A stretch of 33,096 nucleotides of DNA, taken from contig JADFZJ010000042.1 of the NCBI GenBank assembly GCA_015232555.1, positions 1 through 33,096 of the forward strand. Direction: 5' to 3'. Below are positions 1-6,280 of the stretch, piece by piece. Position numbers and translations under genes: made by a program. The DNA comes from Desulfamplus sp. GTDB taxonomy: Bacteria; Desulfobacterota; Desulfobacteria; Desulfobacterales; Desulfobacteraceae. The notes under the pieces were generated by a model. The model was not told the origin of the DNA, searched no databases, and saw nothing but the letters and a program-made list of their open reading frames with translations. The number at the start of each line of letters is the position of its first letter. The first letter of the stretch is position 1.

Positions 1-37
1 AAGGATTATATGTGTCCTGCGGAAAAAATGAATGGAT

Positions 38-1324
38 TCAGATATCATGACAATTGGTTACATAATCTTTTAATTTCGGCATCTTTGGGAGGGTGTCGTT
101 CTCATCCCCCAAATCCGTTATAACCAGGATAGTTTTTGTATTTGTAAAAGATTCTCTCCTCGATTTGGCAATAAATGGCTTTTCAATAAACATGTATGAG
201 AGCGTTGACACTGCAAAAGTGATAAATAGATAACTAATAAAAGCAGATATAAAATTTTGTGATGGAGAAAAAAAATTGTTCATTATCGGATAGTGAATAA
301 TATACATGCTGTAACTTATTGTTGCTATGTATTGAACTGGAAGATAAAAAATTTTAGGCAATGAGATGTTACGATAATGAAACACAATATATGCTAAAAT
401 AATCTGAGATATATATTTCATGTTTGTAATTACCATGAATTGAATATAACCATCTCTCGTATTCAATCGCTCAATTCCTATTACATTATTACTATTACTT
501 CCAATGGCAAAATAAAAACTGTAGGTATAAAATGCAATCAACAAGAACCCTGCCCATATCAATATCATACCCATGTTTGATAGCCTCCACTCTGTTCGTC
601 TAAATCTCCAAATTATTATACCAAGTGCAAAACTATAAAGCTCCACATATATCTGCTCATTGCTCAAACGCCACAACTCTGCAATAGGAATTTTTTCTGC
701 AAAATAGCTCCAGATAATCCAGTTTCTTGAGCAAATTGAGATAATCAAGATTATAAAAAATGTTATCAGCATGTTACGATTTGATTTGTCCAGCATAAGA
801 TAGAAAAGAGCTGGTGCGAGCAGATACCACTGAAACTCCACAGCCAAAGTCCAGAATACAGGGTTGATAGTGCGGCAGTATTGCGGGAAAATATTATGGA
901 TATTAAAAATATGCGTTACCAAATCCATTATCTGTACAAAGATATTGGTACCCTCAATATTACTATTAAAATTCAAGATATTACTACTCAAAATATTATT
1001 GCTCAGTCCCCAGATGATAAATAACCAAAATATATAGGCAGGATAGATACGGCACACTCTTAAATAGTAAAATCGTTTAAGGCTCTGCAAGTAGGTAGTG
1101 TGGGCGATTGCTCTCAAAGATGAGATCGAGCCTGCAAGCAGATATCCGCTTATTATAAAGAAGAGCGGCACTCCATAGTTTATAGGAGTTACAAAAAAGA
1201 GTTTAGACAAACCGTCTATACTCTCCATATAAAGTCCTATATGCCCTATAACTACAGCAAGAACAGCTATACAACGGTAAAGATCAAAAGCGTGACTTCT
1301 CTGTTTTGAAAAAGCTAAACCCAT
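38..1324 (-). CDS. Membrane O-acyltransferase, acyltransferase-3 (OafA/YrhL) family
   Basis: A 428-residue integral membrane protein with about ten hydrophobic segments. It probably moves an acetyl or other acyl group onto a sugar hydroxyl of the surface glycan. Family signatures are visible: Arg17 and His28 in the first membrane segment (DLYRCIAVLAVVIGHIG), the PLFFIISGYLL segment, the basic stretch YLRVCRIYP and the FWTLAVEFQWYLLAP segment carrying the conserved Glu. The start at the ATG whose complement is 1322-1324 is backed by AAGGG six bases upstream on the minus strand. The C-terminal 40 residues are hydrophilic and have no counterpart I know in the family. It is divergent from the main rightward operon and is the left-hand member of two acyltransferases in the window. 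The acyl group and the acceptor cannot be told from sequence. Confidence 0.9.
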   Translation of the reverse strand: MGLAFSKQRSHAFDLYRCIAVLAVVIGHIGLYMESIDGLSKLFFVTPINYGVPLFFIISGYLLAGSISSLRAIAHTTYLQSLKRFYYLRVCRIYPAYIFWLFIIWGLSNNILSSNILNFNSNIEGTNIFVQIMDLVTHIFNIHNIFPQYCRTINPVFWTLAVEFQWYLLAPALFYLMLDKSNRNMLITFFIILIISICSRNWIIWSYFAEKIPIAELWRLSNEQIYVELYSFALGIIIWRFRRTEWRLSNMGMILIWAGFLLIAFYTYSFYFAIGSNSNNVIGIERLNTRDGYIQFMVITNMKYISQIILAYIVFHYRNISLPKIFYLPVQYIATISYSMYIIHYPIMNNFFSPSQNFISAFISYLFITFAVSTLSYMFIEKPFIAKSRRESFTNTKTILVITDLGDENDTLPKMPKLKDYVTNCHDI

Positions 1325-1330
1325 TTATGC

Positions 1331-1375
1331 CCTTATGGTATGTTAAAAAGTAGCCTTGTGGTATGTTAAAAAAGG
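1331..1375. repeat. Short tandem duplication, 23-bp period, two copies
   Basis: CCTTATGGTATGTTAAAAAG at 1331-1350 is followed by a near copy, CCTTGTGGTATGTTAAAAAA, at 1354-1373. It lies in the 211-bp gap between the leftward acyltransferase and the rightward radical SAM gene. The first copy carries the leftward gene's ribosome binding site. It resembles the other short tandem duplications in this locus. No function is implied. Confidence 0.6.
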
Positions 1376-1413
1376 ATAGATACACAAAATATATCACTGT
1401 TTCAAACTGTTTT

Positions 1414-1442
1414 TTGACTTTTAAGTTTTTTGCCTTTTAAAA
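1414..1442 (+). promoter_or_regulatory. Possible weak promoter for the radical SAM operon
   Basis: TTGACT at 1414-1419 is followed after 17 bases by TTAAAA at 1437-1442. The -35 is good and the -10 is poor (three of six). About 95 bases of AT-rich leader would lie before the start at 1536. This is the best candidate in the gap and is only suggestive. Confidence 0.25.
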
Positions 1443-1535
1443 GGTTATGTGGTATTTATCACAGGTTTTAAGCTGACTTAGGACGTTTATTTATGCTGAT
1501 TTAAATATATCTTAGCGAAAGGTTGGGTTTTATAA

Positions 1536-2522
1536 ATGGTTGATAAGATTATATATCCAGAAGAGATTATTTTAGAGGTGACAAACTTATGTAATCTCAA
1601 GTGCAAGTTCTGCCACTTTCATGGTGAAGATGCACAGAACAGAAGAAAACTTGGATTGATGCCCCCTGAAATATGGAAAAAACTTCTAAATGAGATAGAT
1701 AACTGGAACAAACCTTGTACCATCCTAACTCATGGAGCTGGAGAGCCATTACTATACCCTCACCTTGAAGATTTGTTAAGTCAGGCAAAAAAGAACCCTA
1801 AACTTGGTGTCGGATTTATGACCAATGGAATGCTTTTAACTTCTGATATCTCAAAGATGCTTGTATCACTTAAAATTGACAGCCTTGCACTCAGTATTGA
1901 TGGAATCATACCTGAAACCCATGACCATTTTAGAAAAAATGCTGATTTAAAGCTAATTGAGAAAAATCTTGAGTATCTAATATCTGAAAAAGAGCGGTCT
2001 GATTCTAACTATCCAGCCTTGACATTTAATATGGTTGGATATCCTGATATTTTAGATCAAGAAGAGGGTTATGTTAAAAAGTGGCTTCCTCATGCAGATG
2101 TAGTAATGATATCCAAATTTAGACCAGTTGGATCAAGAAAACTTTGGGATTCAAACGATGATTTACCATTTACTCCTTGTCCGTTGCTTTATAATCAGAC
2201 AGTAATCTCAATTGATGGATTTATGGGGCTTTGCTGTGAAGATATAAATCTTGATGTTAAGGTTGGAAACGTGCTGCAAGATGAGCTTTTAACGCTTTAT
2301 AACAGCAGTCCAACTTTAAATAGATATAGAGATATACATGAAAAAAATAGAGATAGTATAATCTCTTCTAATCATAAGTCACAGCTTGAGCAGTTAAAAC
2401 TCTGTTCTGACTGTGATGTTTGGAGTGCACATATCAGACTTGAATCACAGCAAAAACAGATTGGGAATATGAAAGTTAGTTGTGAAATTTACCCTTCAGG
2501 AAAGGTATATCGTAAAATATGA
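1536..2522 (+). CDS. Radical SAM / SPASM-type protein
   Basis: A 328-residue cytoplasmic iron-sulfur enzyme. The radical SAM cluster motif CNLKCKFC gives Cys19, Cys23 and Cys26, which bind the 4Fe-4S cluster that cleaves S-adenosylmethionine. Next come the usual (beta/alpha) elements, including GAGEPLLYP and the LALSIDG strand. The C-terminal part has a SPASM-like set of cysteines (Cys215, Cys233, Cys234, Cys290, Cys293) that would bind one or more auxiliary clusters. A purine-rich AAAGGTTGGG lies upstream of the ATG. It heads the rightward operon and overlaps the next gene by 4 bp (ATGA). No small precursor peptide gene is visible nearby. A sugar or nucleotide-sugar substrate is therefore more likely than a peptide, but this is inference and the reaction is unknown. 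Confidence 0.88.
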   Translation: MVDKIIYPEEIILEVTNLCNLKCKFCHFHGEDAQNRRKLGLMPPEIWKKLLNEIDNWNKPCTILTHGAGEPLLYPHLEDLLSQAKKNPKLGVGFMTNGMLLTSDISKMLVSLKIDSLALSIDGIIPETHDHFRKNADLKLIEKNLEYLISEKERSDSNYPALTFNMVGYPDILDQEEGYVKKWLPHADVVMISKFRPVGSRKLWDSNDDLPFTPCPLLYNQTVISIDGFMGLCCEDINLDVKVGNVLQDELLTLYNSSPTLNRYRDIHEKNRDSIISSNHKSQLEQLKLCSDCDVWSAHIRLESQQKQIGNMKVSCEIYPSGKVYRKI

Positions 2523-3877
2523 ATAGCCCAAATAACACTATAAATTTAAGAACCGGTAAAAAGTTAAAGACACTTGATATTATATGGGGCTGTGGACATC
2601 CTCCTGATATTGTTGAATCTATCTTTTCATATAACTACTGTCTAAAGACAAGTCGGCAGTTATGTAAATCATCAGAGTTAAACAAATTGGGGTTGGAGAT
2701 TATATCATGGCATGAACCCGTTTTTTACGATCAGATATGCAGATGTCTTATTGATAATCAATTAAATGCAGATTCTCTGCTAATTGTTGCAAACCCAGAG
2801 CTTGTAATCAGTCCAGAGGCAGTCAAAAAGATGGTAAAAACTTTAGAAGGAAGTAGTGCTGGTGCTGTTCTGCCTGTTTTTAATGAAACAGCCAATCCAG
2901 TTCAAGCGGCAAATCTTCCTGCAATATATTTGAATTTATCTACATATCTTGAAGTTGCAGACCTTATGCAAAATGAGACACCACCAATTTTGGCAAGTGG
3001 AGATCTTGACTGCTCCTGCGTATTGATTCACAGAGATTTTGTGCAAAATTTTATATTATTTGTAAATAATAAAGAGCCTTTTAAGAGCATAAAGCAACCT
3101 TGTAAAAACAGTTCAGACTCTTTGCAAAATAGCAAAACCTTCCTTCACAATAGTGAAATATCATTTCAAGATGTTTTAACAGCTTTTGTATGCTCTCTTG
3201 TATCTCAAAATTTATGCCTTATTGATACAACCGCCCTGATTCATTCATTTGGCAGATACTACGGCGGACAAAGAGAAGACCTTGTAAGCCTTGTGCCTGA
3301 ATCTGCTTCAAACGTTCTTGATGTGGGGTGTGCGAAAGGCGGATTTGGAGAGCTTATGAAAACAAAGAGACCTGACACTCATCTTACAGGCGTTGAGATG
3401 AACAGCGTAATGGCAGATATAGCATCTCTTCATTACGATAAAATTTACAATATGAAAATTGAAGATGTCAATTTTAAGACAGAGTTTGATCACATAAATT
3501 GCGGTGATATTATTGAACACCTTTATGAACCTTGGCAGATGATTAAACTATTTCACAGTCTGCTTAAAAAAAATGGCTCTCTTGTTATAAGTATTCCAAA
3601 TGCAGGACATTGGACTATTGTAAATGATCTTGCACAAGGCAGATTTCAATATCTTCCTGTAGGTCTGCTCTGTTTGACTCACATAAGATGGTTTACAGAA
3701 GAGAGTATAAAAGAGGCTCTTTATGATGCAGGATTTGAGATTGAGCTTTTTGTGCGAGAACAGATACCTCCTACACCAAAGGGAGTGAGCTTTTTAAAAT
3801 TACTCTGCCAAAATGGTATGGGAGATCGCATATCACTTTTAACGAACCAGTTTAACATAAGGGCATGGAAAAGATGA
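2519..3877 (+). CDS. Degenerate GT-A domain fused to a class I SAM methyltransferase
   Basis: A 452-residue two-part protein. Residues 265-415 are a class I methyltransferase: the glycine-rich SAM-binding loop VLDVGCAKGGFG starts near 266, followed by an acidic GVEMN strand end, and CGDIIEHLYEPWQM resembles the acidic motif II of sugar and ubiquinone-type methyltransferases. Residues 15-250 look like a GT2-type fold that has lost its metal site: ANPELVISPEAV near 93 stands where NPDv would be, and a later SGDLDCSCVLIHRDF matches the usual G-A-C-hydrophobic region. A Ser/Asn-rich loop sits near 197-215. It probably methylates a sugar of the glycan, with the N-terminal part perhaps binding the acceptor. 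The start overlaps the radical SAM stop by 4 bp, so translation is probably coupled. Its 3' end is duplicated in the next 44 bases. Confidence 0.82.
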   Translation: MNSPNNTINLRTGKKLKTLDIIWGCGHPPDIVESIFSYNYCLKTSRQLCKSSELNKLGLEIISWHEPVFYDQICRCLIDNQLNADSLLIVANPELVISPEAVKKMVKTLEGSSAGAVLPVFNETANPVQAANLPAIYLNLSTYLEVADLMQNETPPILASGDLDCSCVLIHRDFVQNFILFVNNKEPFKSIKQPCKNSSDSLQNSKTFLHNSEISFQDVLTAFVCSLVSQNLCLIDTTALIHSFGRYYGGQREDLVSLVPESASNVLDVGCAKGGFGELMKTKRPDTHLTGVEMNSVMADIASLHYDKIYNMKIEDVNFKTEFDHINCGDIIEHLYEPWQMIKLFHSLLKKNGSLVISIPNAGHWTIVNDLAQGRFQYLPVGLLCLTHIRWFTEESIKEALYDAGFEIELFVREQIPPTPKGVSFLKLLCQNGMGDRISLLTNQFNIRAWKR

Positions 3878-3921
3878 ATTTATTAACAAACCAATTTGAC
3901 ATAAGGGCATGGAAAAGATGA
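3834..3921 (+). repeat. 44-bp tandem duplication at a gene junction
   Basis: Copy 1 is 3834-3877 and copy 2 is 3878-3921. The last 39 bases match at 36 positions, and the final 21 bases, including the stop/start ATGA, are identical. Two of the three differences are synonymous in the frame that encodes LLTNQF(N/D)IRAWKR. Each copy ends with the same overlapping stop and start, so the 3' end of the methyltransferase gene and its junction were copied together. Confidence 0.85.
3874..3921 (+). CDS. 15-codon relay mini-ORF MNLLTNQFDIRAWKR
   Basis: This ORF is created by the 44-bp duplication. Its ATG overlaps the methyltransferase TGA (ATGA at 3874-3877) and its own TGA overlaps the next gene's ATG (ATGA at 3918-3921). 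The peptide repeats the last 13 residues of the methyltransferase with one change (Asn to Asp). It would let ribosomes pass from the upstream to the downstream gene by two successive reinitiations. It may equally be a fossil of the tail of a lost paralogous methyltransferase. There is no evidence that the peptide itself does anything. Confidence 0.4.
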   Translation: MNLLTNQFDIRAWKR

Positions 3922-5096
3922 GTGTATCTGCAATAGTTGTGAACTACTACACATCTATTTATTTGCCAGAGCTTTTAAACGATCTTGCAGCCCTTAAAGA
4001 TATTGAACAGATTTTCATTGTTGATAACAGTGGTGATATTGATTATTCATTAGATAGGCAATCATCTAAAATTGAAATCATCAAACCAGGAAAGAATTTA
4101 GGCTTTGGAGCTGGTGTTAATCTTGCAGCTTCCAAGGCATCGTCAGAACATCTTCTTGTAATCAATCCAGATGTAAGGCTATTTCCGAATTGTTTGGAAC
4201 ACTTGCTTGATGCTGCCCTAAAATATGGTTCTGTTCTGACTGGTCCAAGATTTTTTTGGGACAACGATAAAAAATACAGACTTCCACCAAGTCAAGGTTC
4301 AACCTCCAGCTTAGATTATGCTGTTCAAGCTGCAAACAAAAACCGCCTTGAGTTTGAGCATCTTTCATTTTATTGGCAGATGAGGCATGAAAGATTTTGG
4401 AGCAGCACACGACCGTTTGCAGAGCTATTTATTTCAGGTGCCTGCGTTCTGATTAACCGCGAATGGGCAGTCCGCAGAAATCTATCTTCAATATTTGATA
4501 ATCGTTCTAATCTGGATAATAGAGAATCTTCTGTATTTGATGAGCGTTTTTTTCTCTATTTTGAAGATAATGATATCTCTTTAAGAGCCTATTTTGAGGG
4601 GAAACTTCCTCTATGCGTTCCTGATGCAGAGGCTTTGCACCATTACGATCAATCTCCGCAGCCTGAAGAGGGTAAAGGTTCGCTTATGGCAAAATCCCAC
4701 GCACTGTTTGCTCAAAAATACTATGGAGATATTCGTTATACTTTAGATAAACCAGTAAGCATAACAGACTATTATCTGCCTGAAATTGAAGATATCGGAC
4801 AGATTACTGCTCCTTTTTCTTGTGATTTAAGGTTTTTAGATATTGCTGTTATGCAAGGATTTGGAGTTAATAAATCTGAGTGTAAACAATATTTTGGTAA
4901 TATCTATTTTGAGATTGGCGTAAATCCCTTTTTTGTTCCTTTTGCCCAGACAGAGATATCTGAGCAAAGTTATGGTATTGGTATGTTCAAGATTGACGAT
5001 TCTATATGGGAAAAACTCGCAAAAGGTCTCTATTATACAAGAATACGTGATAGCATTAAGGGAACTTTAAAAGTATGGAAGTTAGAAAAAGCATAA
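3918..5096 (+). CDS. GT2 family (rhamnosyltransferase-like) glycosyltransferase
   Basis: About 392 residues. The N-terminal GT-A domain opens with SAIVVNYYTS, has the nucleotide-binding FIVDNSG strand end, and the metal-binding motif is N-P-D (83-85) in LLVINPDVRLF, as in rhamnosyl- and galactosyl-transferases of the WbbL type. FDERFFLYFEDNDISLR near 205-222 holds the conserved acidic pair for the catalytic base region. An Asn/Ser-rich insert (around FDNRSNLDNRESS) breaks the usual sequence just before it. The C-terminal ~110 residues are not recognised. An in-frame ATG at 3909 gives three extra residues. I prefer 3918 because it forms the same ATGA overlap used elsewhere in this operon and has AAGGG ten bases upstream. 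It is cytoplasmic, uses a nucleotide sugar of unknown type, and ends 4 bases before the next gene. Confidence 0.87.
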   Translation: MSVSAIVVNYYTSIYLPELLNDLAALKDIEQIFIVDNSGDIDYSLDRQSSKIEIIKPGKNLGFGAGVNLAASKASSEHLLVINPDVRLFPNCLEHLLDAALKYGSVLTGPRFFWDNDKKYRLPPSQGSTSSLDYAVQAANKNRLEFEHLSFYWQMRHERFWSSTRPFAELFISGACVLINREWAVRRNLSSIFDNRSNLDNRESSVFDERFFLYFEDNDISLRAYFEGKLPLCVPDAEALHHYDQSPQPEEGKGSLMAKSHALFAQKYYGDIRYTLDKPVSITDYYLPEIEDIGQITAPFSCDLRFLDIAVMQGFGVNKSECKQYFGNIYFEIGVNPFFVPFAQTEISEQSYGIGMFKIDDSIWEKLAKGLYYTRIRDSIKGTLKVWKLEKA

Positions 5097-5100
5097 TATA

Positions 5101-6204
5101 ATGGACTCTGAAAATATGAAAATTAGAAAAAGTGTAGTATGGAATAATGAGACCCTAATTATTAGAAAATATAATCATGAAAGAGATGAAGCAAACGTTC
5201 TTCAACTTTGGCGGGCAGCATTCAACAATCAGATGCCCCCATCGCTGTGGCAGTGGAAATATATTGAAAACCCATATAGAACAGCCATTATGATCTGTGA
5301 AAATTCTAAAAGTTTGCCTGTAGTTTTCTATGGAGGAGTTCCATTTGCTTCAACATGTTGCGGCAGACAGATCGTAATGATTCACCTTTCAGATATTATG
5401 TCTCACCCTGACTACAGAGGCAGCGGACTTTTTATTCACACTGCAAATGCCTATTTTGATACCTTTGGAAGTGTTGATGATATTTGCATTATGTACGGAT
5501 TTCCGGGAAAATTTCATTTTGATATAGGTGCAAAGTATCTTCAATACTCTCCTCTTGGAAGTGGTGCAGCATTTTTTAAAGCTGAATCCGAAAATATAAA
5601 GAAATTTAAACAGATAGTTTCAGGAACCATTGCCCTATTTCCAGCATCTGATCCATGTTTTGATTATATATGGAAGAATCTTTCAACAATCTATCCATTG
5701 AGTGTAGTCAGAGATAGTGCCTATATGGCATGGCGATACTTTAAGCATCCTGTTAGAAAATATGAGGTGTGGTGCTATAAAGGTCTATTTCATAAAGAGT
5801 GGCAGGCATTTGTGGTGATTCAGATAAAAGACGAAGTGGTCACAATAGAGAGTGAAGCAATTTCAAAACAAGATGGAATAACTCAAACCAATGATAAAAC
5901 AAATTTTAGGAGAACCGCTCAGAAGGCTGTTATTGTTGATATGTTAATGCCAGATTCTGAACCAGTATTTCGTGATTTTATGGGAAGTGTCGCCTCAATG
6001 CTCATAAAAAGAGGCATAAAAACTGTTGAAACATGGATTTCAGATAACCATTTCCTCTGCTCGCTCTTTTCTAAATATGGGTTTGAGAAAGCTGAAGAGC
6101 CTATTGGAATTATTCCAACAGTCAGACTTTTTGAGAATACGTTTGATATTAATTGGGTCAACCAGAATTTTTATTACACTATGGGAGATGGGGATCTATT
6201 TTAA
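5101..6204 (+). CDS. GNAT-superfamily acetyltransferase
   Basis: A 367-residue protein. The acetyl-CoA-binding signature is MSHPDYRGSGLF (His102 to about 110), the R/Q-x-x-G-x-G/A type loop of GNAT enzymes. YGFPGKFHFDIGAKYL follows near 138, a pattern common in the larger GNAT proteins of polysaccharide loci. A second alpha/beta half near 305-350 (VETWISDNHFLCSLFSKYGFEK) looks like a further GNAT-like element with the usual asparagine/aromatic end. It probably N-acetylates an amino sugar or its nucleotide-linked precursor. The ATG lies 4 bases after the previous stop; ATG codons at 5116 and later are possible alternatives because no strong ribosome site is seen. A decayed copy of its last codons follows the stop. 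Confidence 0.75.
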   Translation: MDSENMKIRKSVVWNNETLIIRKYNHERDEANVLQLWRAAFNNQMPPSLWQWKYIENPYRTAIMICENSKSLPVVFYGGVPFASTCCGRQIVMIHLSDIMSHPDYRGSGLFIHTANAYFDTFGSVDDICIMYGFPGKFHFDIGAKYLQYSPLGSGAAFFKAESENIKKFKQIVSGTIALFPASDPCFDYIWKNLSTIYPLSVVRDSAYMAWRYFKHPVRKYEVWCYKGLFHKEWQAFVVIQIKDEVVTIESEAISKQDGITQTNDKTNFRRTAQKAVIVDMLMPDSEPVFRDFMGSVASMLIKRGIKTVETWISDNHFLCSLFSKYGFEKAEEPIGIIPTVRLFENTFDINWVNQNFYYTMGDGDLF

Positions 6205-6257
6205 AAGTGTCTGCAAAACAAGTTCTATTACACTATGTAAGATAGATATCTATTTTA
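6172..6257 (+). repeat. Duplicated 3' end of the GNAT gene, 54-bp period
   Basis: 6172-6203 (encoding YYTMGDGDLF and the start of the stop codon) recurs at 6226-6257 with 27 of 32 bases identical. The 54-bp spacing keeps the frame, and the codons before copy 2 read NKFYYTM, echoing QNFYYTM of copy 1, before a TAA. Copy 2 is not translated as part of the gene. It looks like a leftover 3' end, parallel to the repeat at 3834-3921. Confidence 0.7.
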
Positions 6258-6280
6258 GAGTATCATAAAGAATATAGTTT

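Noticed and set aside
3909-3920. The upstream ATG at 3909 as start of the GT2 gene
   Set aside because: It would place AAGGG only one base before the start; the ATG at 3918 has proper spacing and makes the same ATGA overlap as other genes of the operon.
1331-3920. The shared ATAAGGGCAT upstream of the leftward acyltransferase and at the 3834-3921 junction as a regulatory motif
   Set aside because: Both contain a ribosome binding site, which explains the AAGGG core; the remaining match is short and can be chance in AT-rich DNA.
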